Source of the DNA: Mycobacteriales bacterium
GTDB taxonomy: Bacteria; Actinomycetota; Actinomycetes; JAFAQI01
Assembly (NCBI GenBank): GCA_035550055.1
Contig: DASZRO010000095.1
Location: 1 to 64,000 of the forward strand
Direction: 5' to 3'
Length of the DNA: 64,000 nucleotides
The notes beneath the pieces are model-generated. The model had not been told where the DNA came from. It was given only the letters and a program-made list of their open reading frames with translations, and searched no databases. A program made the position numbers and the translations under genes. Below are positions 54,990 to 63,108 of this stretch, piece after piece. Every line of letters starts with the position of its first letter. The stretch's first letter is position 1.

Positions 54990-55762
54990 CAGACATCGCA
55001 CTCGTCGGCACCCAGATCCGTTACGAGCAGAAGAGCTACTGGCGCAACCCGCTGGCGGCAGGCTTCACGTTCCTGTTCCCGCTCGTGCTCTTCTTCATCC
55101 TGGTCGGCGTCACGAAGGGCTCGACCGACACCAAGGATCTCGGCAAAGGCGTGCACCTTGCGCAGTACCTGACGCCGAGCGTGCTCAGCTACGCCGTGAT
55201 GAGCGCCTGCTTCATGTCGGTGGCGATGACCCTGGTCCGCCAGCGCGAGGCCGGGGTGTTGAAGCGACTGAGGGGTACGCCGGCGCCCTCGTGGGCGGTC
55301 ATCGGAGGGGTCATCGGAAACGCGGTGATCGTCGCGACGGCGTTGTCCGCGATCAGCATCGTGTTCGCGGTCGTCGCCTATGGCGTGTCGTTCCCGGCCA
55401 AGGACATCCTGCCGACCGTCGTGACGATCGCGTTGGCCGCCGTCGCGTTCTGCGCGCTCGGCGTTGCGATCTCCTCGGTGATCCCGAACGTCGACTCCGG
55501 CCCGGCAATCGTCAACGTCCCGTACTTCCTGCTGGTGTTCATCTCCGGCACGTACTTCCCGATCAGCGGGACGATGGCGCACATCGCCGCCTGGCTCCCG
55601 CTGCGGCCGTTCATCGTCGCGCTGTACTACCACGGCGCCTTCTCGCCGCTGAACTCCGGCAGCGCGTGGGCCTGGCACCAGTTGGGCAGCCTCGCGCTGT
55701 GGGGCATCGGGTCGACGATCTTCGCGGTACGCCACTTCCAGTGGACGCCGCGGAAGGGATGA
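54986..55762 (+). CDS. ABC-2 type transporter permease
   Basis: 258 residues with about six membrane segments and the ABC-2 features [13 protein letters not shown] and [15 protein letters not shown], then [17 protein letters not shown]. It forms the membrane part of the exporter with the ATPase in front. Its stop overlaps the ATG of the NuoD-like gene (ATGA at 55759), an unusual translational link between an exporter and a respiratory-type protein. Confidence 0.92.
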   Translation: MTDIALVGTQIRYEQKSYWRNPLAAGFTFLFPLVLFFILVGVTKGSTDTKDLGKGVHLAQYLTPSVLSYAVMSACFMSVAMTLVRQREAGVLKRLRGTPAPSWAVIGGVIGNAVIVATALSAISIVFAVVAYGVSFPAKDILPTVVTIALAAVAFCALGVAISSVIPNVDSGPAIVNVPYFLLVFISGTYFPISGTMAHIAAWLPLRPFIVALYYHGAFSPLNSGSAWAWHQLGSLALWGIGSTIFAVRHFQWTPRKG

Positions 55763-56901
55763 CGAGACTCACCGTCTCGACCGGTCGGCTGGAGACCGCC
55801 GACGCCGTCTTGACCCTCGCACCGCAGCACCCCGCCGCGCACGGGGTGCTGCGGCTTGCGTTGTCGGTCGAAGACGGTGCGGTGGCGACGGCGGAGCCGA
55901 TCGTCGGCTACATGCATCGCGGCGCCGAGAAGCTGTTCGAAGTCCGCGACTACCGCCAGATCCTGGTGCTCGCGAACCGCCACGACTGGTTGTCGGCGTT
56001 CGGCAGCGAGCTCGGCGTCGTGCTCGCGGTCGAGCGGATGCTGGGGATCGAGGTACCGGCCCGTGCGGTCTGGGCGCGCATGCTGCTCGCCGAGCTCAAC
56101 CGGGTGCTCAGCCATCTGATGTTCCTCGGGGGCGCCACGTCCGGGATCGAGCCGGGTTCGCCGGCTGCCGCCGCGTTGTCGGCCCGGGAGCGGATCCAGC
56201 AAGTCATGGAGGAGGCCACCGGCGGCCGGATGCACTTCATGTTCAACCAGGTCGGCGGGCTCAAGGCCGACCTGCCCGAAGGGTGGCTGGGACGCGTCCG
56301 GGAGGCAACGGCCGCCGTATTCGACGACGTGGCCCGGCTGTCGGCGCTCGTGCGCGAGGACGATCAGTTCCGAGCCGCCACGCGAGGCGTCGGCGTCCTC
56401 GATGTCTCGGACGCCGCGGCGTACGGCGTCTCGGGTCCGGTCGCACGCGCCAGCGGTCTCGACATCGATCTGCGCCGGGACGACCCCTACCTCGCGTACG
56501 CCGAGCTGCCGCCTTCGCTCATGCGGGTCGTCACCCGCAGCGACGGCGACGCGCTGGCTCGCTACGAGTGCCTCGTCGAGCAGATCGAGGTCTCCCTCGC
56601 CATCACCGACCACTGCATCGACGTACTTCACGAGCTGCCGCCCGGGCCGATCGACGTACGGCTGCCCAACGTCGTCCGCACTCCGGAAGGCGAGACCTAC
56701 GCGTGGACCGAGAACCCGCTCGGTGCCAACGGCTACTACCTGGTCTCCCGGGGCGAGCGGACGCCGTGGCGACTCAAGCTGCGCACCGCGTCGTTCAACA
56801 ACGTGCAGGCGCTGGGCGCCGCCCTGCCGGGAACGCGCATCGAGGACCTGACCACGGCCCTCGCAAGCTTCTTCTACGTGATCGGCGACGTCGACAAATA
56901 A
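55759..56901 (+). CDS. nuoD: Orphan NuoD-like protein (NADH-quinone oxidoreductase 49-kDa subunit homologue)
   Basis: 380 residues. Clear NuoD signatures: [53 protein letters not shown] and the C-terminal VIGDVDK. The quinone-site His (in HPAAHG) and a Tyr (in RDYRQ) appear conserved, and no hydrogenase-type CxxC pair is present. No other nuo gene is in the window, so it is either a second copy of complex I subunit D or a stand-alone protein with a different role. It is translated from an ATGA overlap behind the ABC permease. Confidence 0.88.
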   Translation: MTRLTVSTGRLETADAVLTLAPQHPAAHGVLRLALSVEDGAVATAEPIVGYMHRGAEKLFEVRDYRQILVLANRHDWLSAFGSELGVVLAVERMLGIEVPARAVWARMLLAELNRVLSHLMFLGGATSGIEPGSPAAAALSARERIQQVMEEATGGRMHFMFNQVGGLKADLPEGWLGRVREATAAVFDDVARLSALVREDDQFRAATRGVGVLDVSDAAAYGVSGPVARASGLDIDLRRDDPYLAYAELPPSLMRVVTRSDGDALARYECLVEQIEVSLAITDHCIDVLHELPPGPIDVRLPNVVRTPEGETYAWTENPLGANGYYLVSRGERTPWRLKLRTASFNNVQALGAALPGTRIEDLTTALASFFYVIGDVDK

Positions 56902-56912
56902 CCCCCACCCCG

Positions 56913-57000
56913 GTTCGAAGTAGCACACAACCAGCCGCCGGAACCGGACAGCGAACCACCAACCGGCACAAACCGAGGCGGGTTGTGTGCTACTTCGAAC
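56913..57000. terminator. 20-bp perfect stem, 48-base loop hairpin between convergent operons
   Basis: Arms 56913-56932 and 56981-57000 are perfectly complementary over 20 bases. The loop (56933-56980) is GC-rich and almost the same length as that at 42006-42090. It lies between the stops of the NuoD-like gene (56901) and the osmoprotectant binding protein (57011) and can act for both. Confidence 0.7.
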
Positions 57001-57010
57001 GTCGGAAGAG

Positions 57011-58018
57011 CTAGCTGAGCTCTTGCTGGACGAACTGGTCCGCCACCTGCTGCGAAGTGCCCTTGTCGACCACGACGGCCTTGTTCAAGGCGACGAGGGT
57101 GGACTGGTCGAGCTTGGCCGACACGGCGTTGAGGGCGTTGGCCGCAGCACCGCTCGACAGGGACGCCTGGACGAGCGGCACGATGTTGTCCGACGCCTGC
57201 AGGTCCTTGTCGTCGGTGAGCACGGTCAGGCCGAGACCCGACAGGTCACCGTCGGAGGAGAAGACCAGGCCGACCTGCGCCTTGCCGCTCGTGAGCGCCT
57301 TGCGAGTCAGCGGCCCGTCCTCGTCGGTCTGCTGGAAGTGCGCGATCTTCATGCCGTAGGTCTTCTCGAGCCCGGGTTCGCAGAACGACCGGGTCGGGCA
57401 CTCCGGCGGACCCGCGAGCGTGAGCGGGTGACTCTGCGAGTACGTCGCGAGCTGCGAGAGCGTGCTGATGTTGTTGGCGGTCGCGAACTTGGTCTGGACG
57501 GCGAAGGCGTTGCGGTCGGTCGCCGTCGCGGGGTTCAACACCGCAAGCGATGACGGCAGCTCGGCCTTCAAGTTGTTGATCGTCGTGGTGATGTCGCCTG
57601 ACGCCTTGCTCGGCGCGTTGGCACCGTTGTTCGCGTCGTTGATGAAGTCGGTGAGCGTCGCGGCGTACTCCGGGATGACCTGGATCTTGCCCTTGGTCAC
57701 GAGCGGGTAGTACGCCTCGCGGCTGGCGAAGGTCTTCTCGCTCGCGTCGTAACCGCAGCCCTTCAGCACGTCGACGTACACGTCGGCGAGGGTGATGTTC
57801 TCGGCGAAGTTCGAGGCGCCGACGAGGATCTTGCCGCTGCCGGACTGGCCGCCGCAGTACGCCGGCAGCGACGACGCCGACGGCGTGGATGATGACCCGG
57901 AGTTGACGGCGGCGTTGCCGCCGCTGCTCGAGGAGCCGCAAGCGCTGGCGCCCAACGCGACCGCGACGCCGGCCGCGGCCAACGCGATCGAAGACGAACG
58001 AGTACGACGGATTGCCAT
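57011..58018 (-). CDS. Osmoprotectant/glycine betaine ABC transporter substrate-binding lipoprotein
   Basis: 335 residues. Signal peptide with lipobox GASAC at 23-27, Ser/Gly/Asn-rich linker, then an OpuAC-type domain (ILVGASNFAENITLADVYVDVLK, YAATLTDFIND, FCEPGLEKTYG). It should capture betaine, choline or a related compound outside the membrane and deliver it to the two permeases upstream. Gap of 89 bp to the preceding permease gene. Confidence 0.93.
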   Translation of the reverse strand: MAIRRTRSSSIALAAAGVAVALGASACGSSSSGGNAAVNSGSSSTPSASSLPAYCGGQSGSGKILVGASNFAENITLADVYVDVLKGCGYDASEKTFASREAYYPLVTKGKIQVIPEYAATLTDFINDANNGANAPSKASGDITTTINNLKAELPSSLAVLNPATATDRNAFAVQTKFATANNISTLSQLATYSQSHPLTLAGPPECPTRSFCEPGLEKTYGMKIAHFQQTDEDGPLTRKALTSGKAQVGLVFSSDGDLSGLGLTVLTDDKDLQASDNIVPLVQASLSSGAAANALNAVSAKLDQSTLVALNKAVVVDKGTSQQVADQFVQQELS

Positions 58019-58107
58019 CCGAACCTGCCTTCTGTGTCCCGCGACGGCTCGGCCATCGCGCGTGTCTGGCGGGTCGGGGCCCGCATCAGCACAACTTTAA
58101 GCACCAG

Positions 58108-58836
58108 CTAGGACAAAAGCGGCTGTCTCGACCCGAATCGACGCCGTACCGAGACCTGAACTCGTTTCAACAGCGCATCGAGCGCCACGGCTGTCACGGC
58201 AATCACAACCACACCGCCATAGACCTCGCCGTAGTACTGCGTCGCGTAGCCGACGGTGATCAGCTGACCGAGCCCGCCGCTGCCGACGATGGCCGCGATG
58301 GTCGCGGTCGCCCAGATCTGCACGGCGGCGAGCCGGATCCCGGTGGCGATCAGCGGAATCGCCAGCGGCAGCTCCACCGAACGCATCACCTGCACGCGAG
58401 TCATCCCCATGCCGATCGCCGCGCTCGTCGTCTCGGCGTCCACTTCACGAATGCCCGTGTAGGTGTTCGTGAGGATCGGCGGCAGCGCGAAGATCACCAA
58501 AGCGATGACTGCCGGCTCGGTCCCGATGCCGATCGGTCCGATGGCCAGCAGCAACATCACGCCGACGATCGGCACCGAGCGCGCGCCGTTCGCGACGCTC
58601 GTGACCACCACTCCGCCGCGACGCCATCGCGACAGCAAGGCCGCGAGCGGGATGCCGATCACGCAGGTGATCCCGAGCGAGAGCGCGGAGATCCAAAGGT
58701 GCTGGACGAACAGGTGCACCACGCCCGCGGTCCCGTTCGAGCCGCCCACCCAGCTCGACTTCGTGGTGAACCAGGTCGTGAACTGGTGCCAGGTCGAGTT
58801 GTCGACGTTCTCGGGCAGCACGACTGCCGGGTTCAT
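58108..58836 (-). CDS. Osmoprotectant ABC transporter permease (second)
   Basis: 242 residues from ATG 58836. A short extracytoplasmic N-terminal stretch, then about five membrane segments with the binding-protein-dependent transport motif around EVDAETTSAAIGMGMTRVQV (EAA loop). Pairs with the permease upstream, whose stop overlaps its ATG. Confidence 0.93.
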   Translation of the reverse strand: MNPAVVLPENVDNSTWHQFTTWFTTKSSWVGGSNGTAGVVHLFVQHLWISALSLGITCVIGIPLAALLSRWRRGGVVVTSVANGARSVPIVGVMLLLAIGPIGIGTEPAVIALVIFALPPILTNTYTGIREVDAETTSAAIGMGMTRVQVMRSVELPLAIPLIATGIRLAAVQIWATATIAAIVGSGGLGQLITVGYATQYYGEVYGGVVVIAVTAVALDALLKRVQVSVRRRFGSRQPLLS

Positions 58837-59519
58837 GCCGCCACGCCCCGACGCCACGGCGTGATCAGGCGTTGTACGACGAGCAGCACCGCATCGGCGA
58901 GCAGCGCAAGCAGCACGGTCAGCAGGATGTAGGTCGTCATCTCGGTGTGCGACCGGTTGGAGAACGCCTCGAAAATCTTCGAGCCGTAGCCGCCTTGGCC
59001 GACGTACCCGCCGATCACGACCAGCTCGATCGTCGAGACGACCGCCAACCGAATCCCCGCGAAGATCGTCGGGAGCGCGATCGGCAACCTGACCCGCAGG
59101 AAGATCCGCAAGCTGGACATGCCCATCCCGCGCGCCGCGTCCACCGCCTCCCCGTCGACCTCGTCGAGTCCGGTGAGGATGTTGCGTACCAGGATCACGA
59201 GTGAGTACGACGCCAGCGGGATGATGACGGTGAGACTGCTGAGCTCGAAGAACTTGATCATGGCCACCACGAACGCCAGCGACGGGATCGCGTAGATCGC
59301 GGTGCACAGGTTGAGCACTGTCGTTCGCAGCCATTCGCGCTGACGAGCGAGCGCAGCGACCGGAATCGCGATCAACAGCCCGAGGGCGACTGCCTCGACG
59401 GTCAGCGTGACATGCGTGCGCGTGGCCGAGAGGATGGCGTGACTGTTCGCCGTGATGTAGTGCCAGCTCAGCCAGGGATCACCCTGCTTGTGAAACGTGA
59501 AGCCGCCCGGGAGGCGCAT
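58833..59519 (-). CDS. Osmoprotectant ABC transporter permease (first)
   Basis: 228 residues, about five membrane segments, and the EAA loop DEVDGEAVDAARGMGMSSLRIF. First gene of the minus-strand part of the system. Its ATG at 59519 faces the ATPase gene on the other strand only 44 bp away (2 bp if that gene starts at GTG 59522), so the divergent promoters must overlap. Confidence 0.93.
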   Translation of the reverse strand: MRLPGGFTFHKQGDPWLSWHYITANSHAILSATRTHVTLTVEAVALGLLIAIPVAALARQREWLRTTVLNLCTAIYAIPSLAFVVAMIKFFELSSLTVIIPLASYSLVILVRNILTGLDEVDGEAVDAARGMGMSSLRIFLRVRLPIALPTIFAGIRLAVVSTIELVVIGGYVGQGGYGSKIFEAFSNRSHTEMTTYILLTVLLALLADAVLLVVQRLITPWRRGVAA

Positions 59520-59563
59520 CCGTGAAACGTAGCGCTCCCCATCGCGCCGATCCGGGTCAAGCG

Positions 59564-60652
59564 ATGATCTCCCTCGACGGCGTCGGCAAGACCTACCCCG
59601 ACGGCACCGTCGCGGTGCACGAGCTGTCCTTCGACGTCTCCCCCGGCGAGATCGCGGTTCTCGTCGGGCTTTCCGGGTGCGGCAAGACCACGACGATGCG
59701 AATGATCAACCGGCTCGTCGAGCCGTCGTCCGGGACGATCACCGTGGCCGGCGAGGACGTCTCGCGGATCGACCCGGTCGAGCTGCGCCGACACATCGGC
59801 TACGTCATCCAGCAGGTGGGGCTGTTCCCGCACCAGACGGTTGCCGCCAACGTCGCGACGGTGCCGAAGCTGCTCGGCTGGGACCGCACGAAGACGAAGG
59901 CGCGGGTGAACGAGCTTCTCGAGCTGGTCGGCCTCGACCCGGCCACGCACGCCAAGCGCTACCCGCATCAGCTCTCCGGCGGCCAGCGGCAGCGCGTGGG
60001 CGTGGCGCGGGCACTTGCCGCGGACCCACCGGTCCTACTGATGGACGAACCGTTCGGCGCCGTCGACCCGGTCGCCCGCGATCGGCTGCAACAGGAGTTC
60101 CTGCGTCTTCAGGAGCAGGTCCAGAAGACGGTGGTGTTCGTCACCCACGACGTCGACGAGGCGATCCGGCTGGGCGACCGGATTGCGGTGATGCGCGAAG
60201 GCGGCCATCTCGAGCAGTACGCCGCGCCGGCCGAGGTGCTGGCCGACCCGGCAACACCGTTCGTCGCGGAGTTCGTCGGAGCGGAACGAACCCTGCGCCG
60301 CCTCTCCGTCGTGCCGATCTCGCCGTCGCGACTGGTGACCTGGCCGACGGTGCACCCAAACGCGACGTTGGCGGAATGTGCCGCGGTGATGGACGCCGCC
60401 GACGCGCAGTGGGCTGTCGTCGCCGACGGCTCACCGACGGGCTGGCTGTCGCGAGCAGCCGCGCACGGTGACGGCGTCGCGTATGACCACGCCGAAGCGG
60501 CTGCGCCGGTGCAGGTCGGCGACCAGTTGGAGAAGGCACTCGCGGCGATTCTGGCAGGCAACGCGCCGGGCGCCATCGTCACGGCCGACGGTCAGTACGC
60601 CGGCGTGCTGCTCGCCACCGACATCGTCACCGCGGCCCGGGCGCGCGGCTGA
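59564..60652 (+). CDS. Osmoprotectant ABC transporter ATPase (OpuCA/ProV-like) with CBS-type tail
   Basis: 362 residues from ATG 59564. Walker A GLSGCGKTTT, signature LSGGQRQRVGVARAL, Walker B LLMDEPFGAVDP, H-loop VTHDVDEAIR. The C-terminal 110 residues look like one or two CBS domains, which gate OpuA-type importers by ionic strength or c-di-AMP. Because disA is in this window, c-di-AMP control is an attractive but unproven idea. Divergent from its permeases; an earlier GTG (59522) is less likely. Confidence 0.93.
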   Translation: MISLDGVGKTYPDGTVAVHELSFDVSPGEIAVLVGLSGCGKTTTMRMINRLVEPSSGTITVAGEDVSRIDPVELRRHIGYVIQQVGLFPHQTVAANVATVPKLLGWDRTKTKARVNELLELVGLDPATHAKRYPHQLSGGQRQRVGVARALAADPPVLLMDEPFGAVDPVARDRLQQEFLRLQEQVQKTVVFVTHDVDEAIRLGDRIAVMREGGHLEQYAAPAEVLADPATPFVAEFVGAERTLRRLSVVPISPSRLVTWPTVHPNATLAECAAVMDAADAQWAVVADGSPTGWLSRAAAHGDGVAYDHAEAAAPVQVGDQLEKALAAILAGNAPGAIVTADGQYAGVLLATDIVTAARARG

Positions 60653-60655
60653 GGG

Positions 60656-60934
60656 CTAGGCGAGCAGGTAGTCGATGTAGCGAGCCCGCAACATCGACTC
60701 GTCCTCGTTCGGTCGCCGCCCGAGCAGCTCGCTCACGGCGTCGATCGCACCGCGGATGCTCTCTCCGAGGCCACCGGCCGAGCCGTCGTCCGCGCCGATC
60801 GCTTCGCTGGCCCCGAGGTGCTTCACGAGGTCCCAGAAGAACCCGATGTCGTGGGCGTGCTCAGCCTTGCTGAACGCCCGCTCACGCAGCTCGCTCGTCG
60901 AAAGCGCGTCAAGAGCGTCGAAGTCGGCAGACAT
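60656..60934 (-). CDS. Conserved small protein of unknown function
   Basis: 92 residues from ATG 60934, helical and acidic (LSTSELRERAFSKAEHAHDIGFFWDLVKHL, interrupted; NEDESMLRARYIDYLLA at the end). No domain recognised. Situated between the osmoprotectant ATPase (stops 3 bp apart, convergent) and DUF3180, as in related actinobacteria. Co-transcribed with the fol genes by orientation. Confidence 0.8.
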   Translation of the reverse strand: MSADFDALDALSTSELRERAFSKAEHAHDIGFFWDLVKHLGASEAIGADDGSAGGLGESIRGAIDAVSELLGRRPNEDESMLRARYIDYLLA

Positions 60935-60944
60935 GCTGGGGAGC

Positions 60945-61391
60945 CTACTTTTCGTCGTCTTCGACCGGCGGCACCCGGCCGGTCCACTCGAGATACAGCG
61001 CCGCGGCGATGACCGCGAGACCGGCCGCCACTCCCACCGCCGACGTCCTGACGTCCTGGTGAGCCGCCGTCGAGTGGACCTGTACCACCCAGCCGAGGAA
61101 CCCGGCGTACGCCCCGGCCGCGACGGCGCCGCCAACCGATGACGCCTTGGCAAGTGCCACCAGCCGCGCGACGACCAGCGGATCGATCGCCCTTGTCCCC
61201 GGCCTGCGGTCGAGCCGTGCTTTGGTCAGCGAAGCCGTGTAGCCCTCCGCGATCGCCAGCACGAACAGCGACGCCTGCGCGTAGATCGTCGGCGACGGCA
61301 GGTCGGTGTAGTAGGAGCGGGTGATCAGGTACGCCACGAGACCCGCGACCACCCCGAGGCCGACGAGCACGTACCACCTCGTCGGTCTCAT
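60945..61391 (-). CDS. DUF3180 membrane protein
   Basis: 148 residues with four hydrophobic segments (near 7-25, 38-55, 85-105, 115-132), an acidic end (PPVEDDEK), and the arrangement typical of DUF3180, a family confined to actinobacteria and placed behind folK. Role unknown. ATGA overlap with folK. Confidence 0.88.
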   Translation of the reverse strand: MRPTRWYVLVGLGVVAGLVAYLITRSYYTDLPSPTIYAQASLFVLAIAEGYTASLTKARLDRRPGTRAIDPLVVARLVALAKASSVGGAVAAGAYAGFLGWVVQVHSTAAHQDVRTSAVGVAAGLAVIAAALYLEWTGRVPPVEDDEK

Positions 61392-61867
61392 CGCGGAGCG
61401 TCACCGACTCGACGTACGTCGGCCGCTGCGATGTGCTCCACCAACGCCCGCACCGATCCGACCCTCGGCAGCTCGGCGACCGGGTCGATCTCCAGCCACG
61501 GCACGAGCACGAACGCCCGTTCCCGGGCTCGCGGGTGGGGCAGCGTCAGCCGCGGATCCTCACTGACCTGGCCGTCGACGTCGATCACGTCCACGTCGAG
61601 ACTGCGCGGCCCCCACCGTCGAGACCGCAGCCGGCCGGCAGCCGTCTCCGCCGCTTGTGCCGCGACGAACGCCGACTCGGCGTCCGAGGTGCCCAACGTC
61701 GCGACCAGGTTGAGGAAGTCCGGCTGGTCGGTAACCCCCACCGCTGCCGTCTCGTAGACCCCCGACACCTCGACGATCGGCAGGTGCATCGACAACACCG
61801 ACAGGCCGCGGCGCAGCTGCCCGAGCCGATCTCCGAGATTGGAGCCCAACGACACCACGGCCGTCAT
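61388..61867 (-). CDS. folK: 2-amino-4-hydroxy-6-hydroxymethyldihydropteridine diphosphokinase
   Basis: 159 residues. SLGSNLGDR at the N-terminus, the HPPK signature RRWGPRSLDVDVI, and LPHPRARERAFVLVPW. Transfers pyrophosphate to the pterin before condensation by FolP. Lies 13 bp downstream of folB. Confidence 0.96.
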   Translation of the reverse strand: MTAVVSLGSNLGDRLGQLRRGLSVLSMHLPIVEVSGVYETAAVGVTDQPDFLNLVATLGTSDAESAFVAAQAAETAAGRLRSRRWGPRSLDVDVIDVDGQVSEDPRLTLPHPRARERAFVLVPWLEIDPVAELPRVGSVRALVEHIAAADVRRVGDAPR

Positions 61868-61880
61868 GACCGGGCAGCCA

Positions 61881-62243
61881 TCAGCCGCGCGCCCGGGTGA
61901 TCGTGATCGTCACGTCGTCGACGTTGACGCCGGTGGGCGCCTCGGGCTTGTGCACCGTGATCTCGACCGCGCTCACGCCATCCACCGACAGACAGACGTT
62001 CGCCAGTCGCTGGGCGAGGGTCTCGATGAGATTGACCGGGTCGTTCTCGATCGCGGCGAGCAACCGCTGAGCCAGCCCGGCGTAGTCGACCGTGTCGCCG
62101 AGGTCGTCGCTTGCCGCGGCCGCGCTGGAGTCCACCGACAGCACCGCGTCGACGACGAAGTGCTGGCCGTCGCGCCGCTCCTGCGCCAGTACGCCGTGAT
62201 AGCCGTATGCCCTGAGCCCGCGCAGCGCGATCTGGTCGCTCAT
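61881..62243 (-). CDS. folB: Dihydroneopterin aldolase
   Basis: 120 residues from ATG 62243, which overlaps the folP stop. YHGVLAQERRDGQ and VHKPEAPTG are family landmarks. Releases glycolaldehyde from dihydroneopterin to give the FolK substrate. Confidence 0.95.
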   Translation of the reverse strand: MSDQIALRGLRAYGYHGVLAQERRDGQHFVVDAVLSVDSSAAAASDDLGDTVDYAGLAQRLLAAIENDPVNLIETLAQRLANVCLSVDGVSAVEITVHKPEAPTGVNVDDVTITITRARG

Positions 62244-63085
62244 CGTCCGGATTCCCACCCGTGCCGTGCCGTCTCCGCGACGACGCGGACCGCGTCGGCA
62301 CTCGGCCGGGCGCGATGCACCCGCACGCCCCACACTCCCGCCGCCGCGGCCAGCGTGGTCACAGCCGTCGTCGCATCGTCGCGCGCCACGGCGTCACGCG
62401 GGCCGGCGTCGGTGGCGAGCAGCGTGCCGAGGAAGGACTTGCGACTGGCCCCGACGAGCACCGGGAACCCGAGCCCGACGAGGGCGTCGAGGTGCGCCAG
62501 CAGCTGCCAGTTGTGCTCGGCCTTCTTCGCAAAACCGATGCCGGGATCAATGACGATCGCGTCAGGTGCCACGCCGGCCGCCATCACGGCGTCCACCCGG
62601 GTCCGCAGCTCGCCGCAGACCTCGCGCACGACATCGTCGTACGTCGCATGGGCGTACATGTCGGCGCTGTGCCCACGCCAGTGCATGACGACGTAGGGCA
62701 TGCCGACGTCTGCCATCAACCGCGGCAACGCCGGATCGGCCAGACCGCCGGAGACGTCGTTGACCAGACGTGCCCCTGCCCGCATCGCGGCAGCAGCGAC
62801 CTCGGCGCGCATCGTGTCGATGCTGACGAACAGACCGGCCTCGCTCAATGCGCTGACGACCGGCAGGACGCGGCGCAGCTCCTCCGCGCACTCGATGCGC
62901 GCCGCGCCGGGCCGCGTCGACTCACCGCCCACGTCGACGAGGTCCGCGCCGTCCGCGGCGAGCGCCAACCCGTGGGCGATCGCGGCGTCGACGTCGAAGT
63001 GAAGACCGGAGTCGCTGAAGGAGTCCGGCGTGACGTTGACCACGCCCATGACCGCGGTGCGACCGAGGTCGGGCAGGCCCCCCAT
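62240..63085 (-). CDS. folP: Dihydropteroate synthase
   Basis: 281 residues from ATG 63085. Motifs GVVNVTPDSFSDSG, GGESTRPGA, DPGIGFAKKAEHN and GASRKSFLG are all present. Condenses pterin pyrophosphate with p-aminobenzoate; the sulfonamide target. Starts 23 bp after ftsH; folE is not inside the window but often sits between ftsH and folP. Confidence 0.97.
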   Translation of the reverse strand: MGGLPDLGRTAVMGVVNVTPDSFSDSGLHFDVDAAIAHGLALAADGADLVDVGGESTRPGAARIECAEELRRVLPVVSALSEAGLFVSIDTMRAEVAAAAMRAGARLVNDVSGGLADPALPRLMADVGMPYVVMHWRGHSADMYAHATYDDVVREVCGELRTRVDAVMAAGVAPDAIVIDPGIGFAKKAEHNWQLLAHLDALVGLGFPVLVGASRKSFLGTLLATDAGPRDAVARDDATTAVTTLAAAAGVWGVRVHRARPSADAVRVVAETARHGWESGR

Positions 63086-63108
63086 CGTGCCTAGCGCTTG
63101 CCGGCCAC

